Below are positions 29,644 through 36,591 of a stretch of DNA of 38,291 nucleotides, piece after piece. The notes under the pieces are model-generated. The model saw only the letters and a program-made list of their open reading frames with translations. It searched no databases and was not told the DNA's origin. Location of the stretch: positions 1 to 38,291 of the IMG/VR virus record IMGVR_UViG_3300021440_000066; one strand, given 5' to 3'. Made by a program: the position numbers and the translations under genes. Source of the DNA: a virus. Positions within the stretch are counted from its first letter, which is position 1, and each line of letters begins with the position of its first letter.

Positions 29644-30411
29644 TTACTGTTTCAACTCCGGGTACTTGGAGGCGAAATACGCCGTCCGTTCATCCGGAGA
29701 GCCATCGAGTTTTCCAGTTGGCATCCCATGAGTCCGCACATTGTTCCCGCCGCCTTGCGGGGCGCCGCCGCCCGTCGCGCCAGAACCTTTGAGGAGGTGC
29801 GCCTTGTGAGGGTGCGCCTCCACCAGCAGCTCGATCGCCTCCTCAGGGTCCGCCAGCTCGCCGGGCCGCGATCGGGAATAGAGCTTCGCGCCATTGGCGT
29901 CGTAAGCGACCACTTTCCCGTCCTCGACCTTGAGCTGCTTGCCGAAAAGCGCTTGCGCGATTTCGACGCCCGCGGGGCCTTCGGTGGCAAACTTCTTGGC
30001 GATGTACTCGCTGCGAGAGAATGCGCCGCCAACCATGTAGGCGTGGAGCTGAGATTCAAGCGTGTCCTTCTGCTTGACGATGGGGTTGTACTTATCCTCG
30101 ACAGCTTTGATCGCTTGCGCGATGGCCTTGTCACGTTCGCCAGCGTCCACCAGCTTTTTGGCGTCCAGGTTCGCCACCAGCTCCAGCGCCTTGCGCGCAG
30201 CGGCAGCGTCCTCGATGCCGTCGAACAACTTATTGCGCGCCTCCGCTGCCTCGGCACGCTCGCGGTTCCCCTTCGCCTCGGCGTTGAGTCGGGTGATGGT
30301 AGCGACTGTGCCGACAGCGTCGAAAGCGACTTCCTTGCCGTCGTCGTGAGCGTAGACCGGCTTGCCGTCTTGAACGACGGCGTGCCCTTCGGCTGTGAGT
30401 TTCAGTTTCAT
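29644..30411 (-). CDS. Head scaffolding protein
   Basis: Encodes 255 residues starting MKLKLTAEGHAVVQDGKPVY (ATG 30411). A longer start to 30492 adds residues without coding character. A helical central region (GNRERAEAAEARNKLFDGIE ... AAARKALELV) and a Gly-rich tail (GSGATGGGAPQGGG) are typical of scaffold proteins. The N-terminal Lys-rich strand and KEVAFDAVGTVATI segment match the scaffold family known as DUF6651, as I recall it. It directly precedes the capsid gene. The ATG has no clear ribosome site and sits at the foot of the fourth leader hairpin. Confidence 0.8.
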   Translation of the reverse strand: MKLKLTAEGHAVVQDGKPVYAHDDGKEVAFDAVGTVATITRLNAEAKGNRERAEAAEARNKLFDGIEDAAAARKALELVANLDAKKLVDAGERDKAIAQAIKAVEDKYNPIVKQKDTLESQLHAYMVGGAFSRSEYIAKKFATEGPAGVEIAQALFGKQLKVEDGKVVAYDANGAKLYSRSRPGELADPEEAIELLVEAHPHKAHLLKGSGATGGGAPQGGGNNVRTHGMPTGKLDGSPDERTAYFASKYPELKQ

Positions 30412-30515
30412 GGGTTGATTTGTCCAATCAATCCCCGGACATCCATCCGAGGCGCCAAAAGGGCCATCCGGCCCGGTGCACCGCGAAGCCATCCGGCTTC
30501 GGCGGCAGGGATTCG
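30412..30515 (-). promoter_or_regulatory. Scaffold-capsid leader with four hairpins, each with GGA in the loop
   Basis: The minus-strand leader can fold into four hairpins: CGAAGCC-GGAT-GGCTTCG, GGGCC-GGAT-GGCCC (followed by TTTT), CTCGGA-TGGATG-TCCGGG, and GATTGATT-GGACA-AATC extending toward AACCC at the ATG. The first two share the ten-base word GCCGGATGGC. All four place GGA in the loop, the shape recognised by CsrA/RsmA-type regulators. The last loop is the only weak ribosome site before ATG 30411. This could control translation of the scaffold. The second hairpin with TTTT may act as an attenuator. Confidence 0.55.
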
Positions 30516-30519
30516 CCGA

Positions 30520-30548
30520 ATTCTACGGCGATGCCTCCAAAAACACAA
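30520..30548 (-). promoter_or_regulatory. Candidate sigma-70-like promoter for scaffold/capsid
   Basis: Minus strand: TTGTGT (30548-30543), 17-base spacer, TAGAAT (30525-30520). The -10 differs from TATAAT at one base, the -35 is weaker. It lies upstream of the leader hairpins and after the MuF-like gene stop at 30586. Spacing is ideal, but this short match is easily produced by chance. Confidence 0.5.
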
Positions 30549-30585
30549 CACGCCACCAAGGAAATTTCCCGGCCTGCGCCGATTT

Positions 30586-31590
30586 TCACGGCGCGCGCCC
30601 CAATCTTCGTGCCCTTAGCTCATCCAGCGTCAACAGCCGCCCGCGGTTGTTCAGGAACCCTTCGACGCTGACCTGACCGCGCCGGTACATGGCGCCGCGG
30701 GCCGGCCCGAGCACTTCATCCTGCCGGGCGGCGCTTTGCCGGCTGAGCCAGTTGGCGTAAGTGTTCGCGTTGGGAATTTCCCCGGCCACGAGCGGCGCGG
30801 AAGTCGAGCGGCATTTGTAGTGATAGCGGCCCGGACCGGCGCCCCAGCCGTAGCTGTGCCCGATGGGTCGGTGCGCCTCATCGGCCGTGTAGCGCTTGCC
30901 GGCCCGAGCGATGCACCACGAGCTTGTCGCCGTGTCGAGCACCGAAAGCCACACCACCGAGCGGATGATGTTGGGGTTGAGCGCGCGGAATGCCGCGGCG
31001 GAATACTCGACGACGTGGCCTATCGCCGTCCGCACCACAGTCTCCAAATGCGTCCTGGACACATTCAAAAGCCCATCAGAAAAACTCGCCGACTTCGTGC
31101 CGCGGAGCGCGCGCACTATCTCATCCGGCGACTGCTGCGCGACAAACCCAGCTTGCGCCGCGCGGCGAATGGCCGCGAAACGATTGGCCGCCAGCCCCTT
31201 CATCGTGTCGCGAAGCGTGGCGCCGATGATGGGGACGGCGATCGCTGCCGCGAACACCGTCCCGGCGCTGGGCGCGGTGCCGCCCACCAGCGATTTTTGA
31301 AACTCGATTTCGGCCTGCGTTGAGTCGAGGAGCGTTTGCAGCAGCGCGGCTTCGATCTGCGAATAGGTGTGCGCGTTCGCTGCCGCGACTTGGCGCGTCA
31401 GCGCCCGGTCAATTTCCTCAGGCGAAGCGTTGGGCCGCAGCGACAGCAGCGCCGCCAGGAGAAGCGCGAACAGCGTGTCGTCATCCTCGTTCAGTGCGCC
31501 GACCGACTCGCGCACGACACCGTTGGCATAGAACTGCAGATCGACCTGATGGCCGATCGAAGCGTCAACGATGTCTTGGTTTGTGCTCAC
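30586..31590 (-). CDS. MuF/SPP1 gp7-like head morphogenesis protein
   Basis: Encodes 334 residues from GTG at 31590. The N-terminal 130 residues are helical. A central part carries SRTHLETVVRTAIGHVVEYS, the MuF-like signature helix. A later segment has WLSVLDTATSSWCIARAGKR and YHYKCRSTSAP, matching the conserved Asp, Cys and H...C residues of the MuF/gp7 fold. These proteins enter the head with the portal and may assist DNA packaging or injection. It is coupled by overlap to the zinc-ribbon gene upstream. Confidence 0.8.
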   Translation of the reverse strand: MSTNQDIVDASIGHQVDLQFYANGVVRESVGALNEDDDTLFALLLAALLSLRPNASPEEIDRALTRQVAAANAHTYSQIEAALLQTLLDSTQAEIEFQKSLVGGTAPSAGTVFAAAIAVPIIGATLRDTMKGLAANRFAAIRRAAQAGFVAQQSPDEIVRALRGTKSASFSDGLLNVSRTHLETVVRTAIGHVVEYSAAAFRALNPNIIRSVVWLSVLDTATSSWCIARAGKRYTADEAHRPIGHSYGWGAGPGRYHYKCRSTSAPLVAGEIPNANTYANWLSRQSAARQDEVLGPARGAMYRRGQVSVEGFLNNRGRLLTLDELRARRLGRAP

Positions 31591-31919
31591 TTGTTAAACA
31601 AGTCCATCGCGTCGCTGAGCTTTCCGCAAGTCGCGCAAGCGATTGTTGGGACTTCATCCCGCAGGATGGCCGCGAAGATGCTGCCTTGGCAATTGGCGCA
31701 TGTCCAGTTCGGTACACCGTGGCGAACGAAGTTTTTGAACAGGCCTTTGTTTGCGCCGCAAGCGCTGCACTCCATGCCGTTGACTGCCCCGCCGACAGCA
31801 ATCGCCGCCTGCCAAGAGTGCCCGCACGCGAGGCACACAGCATCGCCCTGCAGATGTGGACCATCACCCTCCTGCCCTTGGCGAGCAGGGAACGAAAACA
31901 AGCGCGCAGTCCGTTTCAC
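31587..31919 (-). CDS. Zinc-ribbon protein with four CxxC pairs
   Basis: Encodes 110 residues from GTG 31919, which overlaps the stop of the upstream membrane gene. A longer frame would overlap it. Cysteine pairs: CLAC (29-32), CSAC (51-54), CANC (74-77), CATC (95-98). Two zinc ribbons are predicted. Its stop overlaps the MuF-like start. It may be a DNA- or RNA-binding factor or a structural protein. No family is recognised, and the overlap on both ends is the best evidence that it is expressed. Confidence 0.65.
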   Translation of the reverse strand: MKRTARLFSFPARQGQEGDGPHLQGDAVCLACGHSWQAAIAVGGAVNGMECSACGANKGLFKNFVRHGVPNWTCANCQGSIFAAILRDEVPTIACATCGKLSDAMDLFNK

Positions 31920-32104
31920 CGCCCAACTCGCACGTTCAGGACGTTCGCCGGAACGAACAGCGACAGAATGAACAGCACGAGAAGCACGACTACAACGACG
32001 TTGAAAATCTTCTTGATCTTCGCGTCCATCGGGATGTAGGCATTCACCAGCCAAAGCAGCACTCCGACGATGATGATTAGGATGAGCAGGTCAACCATTC
32101 CCAT
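31916..32104 (-). CDS. Small membrane protein with two hydrophobic segments
   Basis: Encodes 62 residues from ATG 32104 (GTG at 32107 and ATG at 32095 are alternatives). It has two membrane segments: MVDLLILIIIVGVLLWLVNA and FNVVVVVLLVLFILSLFVPA, with a short polar loop (YIPMDAKIKKI) between them. This hairpin layout resembles a small bacterial and phage membrane family (Thivi_2564-type) and also class II holins. It could be a holin candidate, competing with the gene at 33141. Confidence 0.65.
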   Translation of the reverse strand: MGMVDLLILIIIVGVLLWLVNAYIPMDAKIKKIFNVVVVVLLVLFILSLFVPANVLNVRVGR

Positions 32105-32316
32105 CACGCACCTCGAAATCGTTTCACGTACATTGGCTCAAGTAGCACGGCGCGCTGCTGAATCGCATAGTTCTCGGCACGCGTCCGATCCGGGGCCATC
32201 CGGCACACAAACCCATCGGGCAGCGTGACGTGATAACCAACCACCACCTCAATGTAGTCGAGGTGAACATCATTCCCAGAACGCTGGCCAGTGGCGGTGT
32301 CGATGGGATGCGGCAT
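32104..32316 (-). CDS. Small hypothetical protein
   Basis: Encodes 70 residues. The start at 32316 lies 4 bases after the lysozyme stop, with no strong ribosome site, so coupling is likely. Reads MPHPIDTATGQRSGNDVHLD then YIEVVVGYHVTLPDGFVCRM, a probable small beta-rich domain. No family is recognised. Confidence 0.5.
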   Translation of the reverse strand: MPHPIDTATGQRSGNDVHLDYIEVVVGYHVTLPDGFVCRMAPDRTRAENYAIQQRAVLLEPMYVKRFRGA

Positions 32317-32320
32317 GTGA

Positions 32321-33085
32321 TCAGACCCAGCCCTTGATGCGTTGTTTGTAGCGGTTCCACATCACCACGCTGCCGACCAGCACAAGCAATGTCGGCGCGA
32401 AAGCCGGAGCGGGGATGCCAATCGTATCAACGATGACCGTCTTGGCACTTGCCGCAACATCGCCAACAACGCCGATGTGCTCTTTGATTTCTCCCAGGAC
32501 GGATGCGCCGCCAGCAACGACTGCGACAGCGCCACTCTGCAAGATGGGCGACTTGGCGACCGATGATTGCGGCACTACGATATGCGGCATGCGCAGTTCT
32601 GGCGCGTCGGCTGGAGGGCGCAGATACAAGGCGCCTTCGGCCGCGCGGCGTGCGGTCAGGCCGCGAAGCTCTTGCCGCACCCCGTTCACCGTGGCTTGAT
32701 TCCAAAGCCCAAAGGCGCGCGACGCACTTTGCACGTCACCGCGGTTGTGAGCCTTCAGTACCGACGACTTGCGGAAGTTGCCGTGTCCAATGTTGTACTG
32801 GAGACTGACCATGGCCCCGAGTTCGTAGGGCGACGGGTCACGTGTGCAGACGGACAAGACCTCGTCACAGCGCTTGCGCAACGTGCTGCACAGGTCTGTA
32901 TCGGCCTGCTCCTTGGTCCAGAACATGCCAAGCGTGACGCCATCGGTCTGTCCCCAGCCGATTGTTGGTAGCCCGGCCGGACAGCGATAGGCATGCAGCC
33001 GCAACCCATCACTATCGGCGATCAACTCTACTGCGGCGAGCGGAATAGGCCAATCAAGATTCGGATCGGGTTTTGGTTTCGCCAT
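32321..33085 (-). CDS. T4-type lysozyme (GH24-like) endolysin with C-terminal membrane segment
   Basis: Encodes 254 residues from ATG 33085 (GAGGATCAAG upstream). An ATG at 33106 has no ribosome site. DGLRLHAYRCPAGLPTIGWG aligns with the GH24 catalytic stretch EGLRL.AY....G..TIGYG. The catalytic triad spacing E-8-D/C-5-T reads D26-8-C35-5-T41, so the catalytic Glu is Asp. Later QYNIGHGNFRKSSVLKAHNR and FGLWNQATVNGVRQELRGLT fit the rest of the domain. The C-terminus holds PTLLVLVGSVVMW, a membrane segment. It should cut peptidoglycan at lysis, with activity possibly reduced by the substitution. Confidence 0.85.
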   Translation of the reverse strand: MAKPKPDPNLDWPIPLAAVELIADSDGLRLHAYRCPAGLPTIGWGQTDGVTLGMFWTKEQADTDLCSTLRKRCDEVLSVCTRDPSPYELGAMVSLQYNIGHGNFRKSSVLKAHNRGDVQSASRAFGLWNQATVNGVRQELRGLTARRAAEGALYLRPPADAPELRMPHIVVPQSSVAKSPILQSGAVAVVAGGASVLGEIKEHIGVVGDVAASAKTVIVDTIGIPAPAFAPTLLVLVGSVVMWNRYKQRIKGWV

Positions 33086-33140
33086 CTTGATCCTCACGAA
33101 ACTCATTGATCACGGCAACGATCCGGTGCCGCGTAATCAT

Positions 33141-33431
33141 TCATGCCAGCCAAATCGCTAACCCGCCGAGCGAAGTGGCGATGACATCGCCGCGATAAAC
33201 TGAGTGTGCCTCGGGCAACCCGCCCTCCGCCGCGATCTTGTTCATTCTGCTATCGAGCATGTACTCTTTCAGTGCACCAACGACGATGGCCGCAGCGAGA
33301 GCGAGGGCCTTCGCGACGCCATGTGCGATGCCACCGAATGTCAGTGCGCAGAGCACAAGCAACGTAATGACGGCGCCAAAAACAAAGTGCAGCGCCTTAT
33401 CGCACGGGATTTCCAGAAACTTCAAATTCAT
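33141..33431 (-). CDS. Holin-like membrane protein
   Basis: Encodes 96 residues from ATG 33431 after GGGAAGGACG. Starts MNLKFLEIPCDKALHFVFGA, then two further hydrophobic stretches (ALALAAAIVVGALKEYML and DVIATSLGGLAIWLA), so up to three membrane segments. The DKALHFVFG and later VGALKE...GDVIATSLGGL pattern matches a small membrane protein family often found beside phage lysozymes. Position directly before the lysozyme in transcription order supports a holin role, but the assignment is not certain. Confidence 0.6.
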   Translation of the reverse strand: MNLKFLEIPCDKALHFVFGAVITLLVLCALTFGGIAHGVAKALALAAAIVVGALKEYMLDSRMNKIAAEGGLPEAHSVYRGDVIATSLGGLAIWLA

Positions 33432-33928
33432 GTCGGCGTCCTTCCCTTGTGACCCTGTAGCGGTATATCCGCGATTTTCGTCAGCACCACGCGCGAACCG
33501 CAAAGGTGATTGGCGTAGACGACGATGCCGTGCGAATTGGGCAGCGGCCAGACGCGCCAAGACCCAAACAAAAATGAACCTTTAGGCTTTGATTCTCCGT
33601 CTTCTGGCATATCTGTGCGAGTGATAAACGCATCGTTCAAATCACCATTCTCACTGAGTGAGTATGCTTGAATACGAACATAACTGCACTCACGCAGCTT
33701 TCGCCCACTCAAGGCAATGACTGCTTCGTCATTTGCCAACGAAATCAGCTTGCCTTGCATCTCCACGATGGGGTAGGCTCTATCGTACACACCATGCACC
33801 TCGTTTGCCGTGAGAATCACCACCGGCGCGAGTAGCGTGCCAACTACGATCCCGATCAAAATCGTAAAAGGCATCCCAAACGTCCATCGCTTCAAGACAA
33901 TAAAAGCACGGTTAACGGCGCTGATCAT
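33428..33928 (-). CDS. Membrane-anchored hypothetical protein
   Basis: Encodes 166 residues starting MISAVNRAFIVLKRWTFGMP, then FTILIGIVVGTLLAPVVILT, a membrane segment near residues 20-40, followed by a 120-residue soluble part with Cys in RECSYVRI and HLCGS. The N-terminus-in topology suggests a periplasmic domain, so it could be a spanin-like or entry protein. No family is recognised. It is coupled by overlap at both ends, and its GC content is lower than that of neighbours. Confidence 0.6.
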   Translation of the reverse strand: MISAVNRAFIVLKRWTFGMPFTILIGIVVGTLLAPVVILTANEVHGVYDRAYPIVEMQGKLISLANDEAVIALSGRKLRECSYVRIQAYSLSENGDLNDAFITRTDMPEDGESKPKGSFLFGSWRVWPLPNSHGIVVYANHLCGSRVVLTKIADIPLQGHKGRTPT

Positions 33929-34254
33929 TTCAAATTCCCACTCCGCACAAGCCAAACGATGGCCGCAGTAGTCAGGGCAAGGACGACAGAGGTTAACAAC
34001 CGCTTCCCGATCCATTGGCTCGCGTTGTTGCCGGCATGGCTGGTCAACTCCTCATAACCGCGTTTCCAGAATGCTGCGATCAATCCCTTGTCTTGGGCAA
34101 CGTTGCGCAGGGCCAGCTCCATGGCCTCGCTCACATTCCGCAACTCCCTCGAAAGATAGTCATTTGCGCGCCGCTCAATTTCACGATCGATAGCATCCTG
34201 GTCGCGCGAAAAAATTCGTCGCTCAACAAAAGGCTCTTTTTCGGGAGGGGGCAT
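33925..34254 (-). CDS. Helical protein with C-terminal membrane segment
   Basis: Encodes 109 residues from ATG 34254 (a TTG at 34272 is possible but poorly supported). The N-terminal part is charged and helical (FVERRIFSRDQDAIDREIER, RANDYLSRELRNVSEAMELA). The end, LLTSVVLALTTAAIVWLVRS, is a membrane anchor. It is probably a small lysis- or entry-associated protein. No family is recognised. Confidence 0.6.
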   Translation of the reverse strand: MPPPEKEPFVERRIFSRDQDAIDREIERRANDYLSRELRNVSEAMELALRNVAQDKGLIAAFWKRGYEELTSHAGNNASQWIGKRLLTSVVLALTTAAIVWLVRSGNLK

Positions 34255-34264
34255 GGACGCTGTC

Positions 34265-34819
34265 TCACGCAAAAAAGAACATCAAGATGACCAAGATGAT
34301 CGCGCGCCGTCGATTCTCGGCTTTTTGTTGAGCTGCGGCGTCGAAAAAATCTGACGCAATTTTCTCAGTCTCAACTCGCCGCGCAAGCTCTGCCCGCGCC
34401 ATGCGCTCCACGGTCTTATCGACAAACGCCTTGATCGCCGCGCGTCCGTCTGGAGAATCTTCTGTCGCGCCAGCCGACAGGAATGCCTGCAATGAGGCGT
34501 CGAGTACACGACGCTCAACTTCGCTGAGCGAGGGGTGCGCGGCAACAATTTGTGCGGCTGAACGCTTCTTGCTGTGCGGGCTGACTAGATCCCAATCGCT
34601 GTCGCTGTCGCTGCGGGAACGCGCTCCGCCAGACGCCGATTCTGTTGATTCTGGCGGGAATAAATGCACCCAGCCCGGCGCCGTCTGATAGCCAGAAAAC
34701 GCAACCAACATCGCCGCCGCGACGCCGTAGAACCCGGCAATCTGCCGCAGATGCTGATACGCCGGCACGCCTGTCAGGCCGCTCAGGAATGCTAGACGAT
34801 TACCGGATGTGATGCTCAT
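34265..34819 (-). CDS. Hypothetical protein with two membrane segments
   Basis: Encodes 184 residues. N-terminal hydrophobic region near 25-52 (IAGFYGVAAAMLVAFSGYQ) and a C-terminal one (RRRAIILVILMFFFA). Between them lies a Ser/Asp-rich segment (GGARSRSDSDSDWDLVSP) and a helical part (SLSEVERRVLDASLQAFL). The start overlaps the stop of the LamG fibre gene. The protein could bridge membranes during lysis, but this is inference from topology. Confidence 0.6.
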   Translation of the reverse strand: MSITSGNRLAFLSGLTGVPAYQHLRQIAGFYGVAAAMLVAFSGYQTAPGWVHLFPPESTESASGGARSRSDSDSDWDLVSPHSKKRSAAQIVAAHPSLSEVERRVLDASLQAFLSAGATEDSPDGRAAIKAFVDKTVERMARAELARRVETEKIASDFFDAAAQQKAENRRRAIILVILMFFFA

Positions 34820-36582
34820 GGGATGGGCAGCTCCTGCGTCCAGACTGCGCGCGCCAGATCGCCAACGCTAATGCCTTGCTGCAGCGCGGCAAGGATGCCT
34901 GTCAACGTGTTGCCTGCCGTCACCCCGCTTTCGAGTCTGTGATTCCACACGCAGTAGGCGTGATACTCGGCATCGTTCAGTGCCGCCGCGATGATGCTGC
35001 CGGCATAGCTCGCGGTTGCTGCGCCGGTGAGTGTGACGGCACCGTCGAAAGACTCGCTGGCCGATGCGGACACCGTGCCTGCAGACGCTGTGACCTGAAC
35101 GCCAGTGACGACAATCTGCGCCGCGCCGGACGCCGACAAAGCGCCGACCGTAGCCGATGCTGACGCACCGGTCAGAGTGACGATGGCGTTTGTCGCTTCA
35201 CTGGCAGTGACCGTCCCTGCTGCTGCGGTCGTCGTGGCGCCAGTCAGAGCGGCGGCGGCGTCGCCTGCTGCGGCCATCGTGCCGGCGCTTGATGTGAGCG
35301 CTGCGCCGACGAGTGCCGCCGTGGCGCTGCCGCCCGCCGTAGCGAGCACGGCGCCTGCTGCGGATGTCACATCCGCTCCGGTCAGGCTCACCGTAGCTGC
35401 GCCGGTGGCAGTTAGCGTACCGGCGTATGCCGTCGTGAAGATGCCCGACAATGACGTGGTGGCATCCCCGGCAACCGTGAGCGTCCCGGCTAATGATGTC
35501 GTCTCAGCGCCGGTGATGGTGGCGGTAGCACTGCCCTCAGCGCTGGCGCTGACGGCGCCAGCGTTTGACGTTGTGGCCGCGCCTGTAAGTGTCGCTGTGG
35601 CGCCGCCCGTCGCCGTCAGTGTGCCATGGGACGCTGTTGCTCCGGTTCCCGTCAGCGTCCCGGTCGCGCTGACTTCTGCACTTGCGCTTACTGTGCCGGC
35701 GTTTGCTGTAGTGCCGGCCCCTGTGAGCGTGACGGCAGCGCCGCCTGTCGCTGTGAGGGTGCCGGGGCTCGAAGTAGTCGAAGCACCGGTTACCGTTGCT
35801 GAGCCGTCGATTGAGGCGCCGCCGGTTTCGACCTGCGTGGCCAACGGAGCGACAAGAGCGGCATAAAAGCCGCTGATCCGACTGACCTGCGCGCACTCGT
35901 TATCAGACAGCGCCGAGTTTAGAAACGCGGTCGCACATATCGGCTGATTCCATCGCCATGTTCCGTCCGCGCCATGGCCTGCTTTTTGCAGGGCATCAGT
36001 TACAGCAAAACTTGGCGCACCCGCAAAACCGTCAGACGTGGTGAAGGTTTGTTCAACCCCGTCGATATATGCCGATATCGTTGTTCCACGCTTACGCAGA
36101 AGAAAACATCTCGTAGTCCCATTGGAGGCACCAGAAACGGCGCCGCCAGACCGATTGGCGCCGGACTGCAACAGTGTGACGGCCAAACTTCCATCGGGAG
36201 TCGGCGCAAAGTTTCTGTCGAAACCAATACCAACGACGCAGTAGTCGGTGGCCTCTTGAGCAAAAACATGTGTTTGCGCGTTTGAAGCGGGCGCGCCGAT
36301 AAAAATTGCGGTCCAGTCTCCGGCCCAGTTGAGTCTGTAGCCTGAAGCGTTGACCGAATAGCCGCCTGAAGACTGGAAAACCCCAAGTCCGCCCGGAGTG
36401 GCCGATAACTGGAAATCGTTTGTTGTGCTGCTCGGGGCAGTTCTTATTCCAGTCGCTGCGTCAAACGAATGATCACCGACCGTAAGAACTGCAATGCCGC
36501 GCGAACGCGCAAAGTCCGAAGGCCGAAAAAGGCCTGTAGGCTGACCATTCCGCGGCAACCAGAATTCGCTCGGGGCACCCAT
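34816..36582 (-). CDS. LamG-like fibre protein with 12-unit repeat
   Basis: Encodes 588 residues. Residues about 60-245 look like a LamG/concanavalin-like beta-sandwich (GDWTAIFIGAPASNAQTHVF, CFLLRKRGTTISAYIDGVEQ), suited to binding sugars. Residues 258-530 are twelve Thr/Ala/Gly-rich units of 22-24 residues, and the last 58 residues (NDAEYHAYCVWNHRLESGVT ... LPIP) form a separate end domain. The protein is probably a receptor-binding or surface fibre. The ATG lacks a clear ribosome site and is likely coupled to the propeller gene, which ends 9 bases upstream. Confidence 0.7.
   Translation of the reverse strand: MGAPSEFWLPRNGQPTGLFRPSDFARSRGIAVLTVGDHSFDAATGIRTAPSSTTNDFQLSATPGGLGVFQSSGGYSVNASGYRLNWAGDWTAIFIGAPASNAQTHVFAQEATDYCVVGIGFDRNFAPTPDGSLAVTLLQSGANRSGGAVSGASNGTTRCFLLRKRGTTISAYIDGVEQTFTTSDGFAGAPSFAVTDALQKAGHGADGTWRWNQPICATAFLNSALSDNECAQVSRISGFYAALVAPLATQVETGGASIDGSATVTGASTTSSPGTLTATGGAAVTLTGAGTTANAGTVSASAEVSATGTLTGTGATASHGTLTATGGATATLTGAATTSNAGAVSASAEGSATATITGAETTSLAGTLTVAGDATTSLSGIFTTAYAGTLTATGAATVSLTGADVTSAAGAVLATAGGSATAALVGAALTSSAGTMAAAGDAAAALTGATTTAAAGTVTASEATNAIVTLTGASASATVGALSASGAAQIVVTGVQVTASAGTVSASASESFDGAVTLTGAATASYAGSIIAAALNDAEYHAYCVWNHRLESGVTAGNTLTGILAALQQGISVGDLARAVWTQELPIP
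34993..35811 (-). repeat. Twelve-unit protein repeat region (in-frame)
   Basis: Twelve units of about 22 and 24 residues, several in alternating order, each of the type xxATxTLTGAxTTSxAGTLTA. Phrases such as GTLTATG and GTVSASA recur. The DNA units are degenerate rather than identical, so the array looks old. The beta-strand-and-turn pattern suggests a repetitive shaft or linker. Confidence 0.75.
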
Positions 36583-36591
36583 GCGCGTACT

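Noticed and set aside
28806-29792. Plus-strand frame of about 328 residues inside the capsid gene
   Set aside because: Antisense to the capsid protein; His/Arg/Gly-rich shadow composition.
34993-35811. CRISPR-like array
   Set aside because: Regular spacing comes from an in-frame degenerate protein repeat with no conserved DNA repeats or spacers.
35105-35866. Plus-strand frame over the fibre repeat, rich in Val, Ala and Pro
   Set aside because: It mirrors the repeat on the other strand and has no ribosome site; the LamG-repeat protein explains it.
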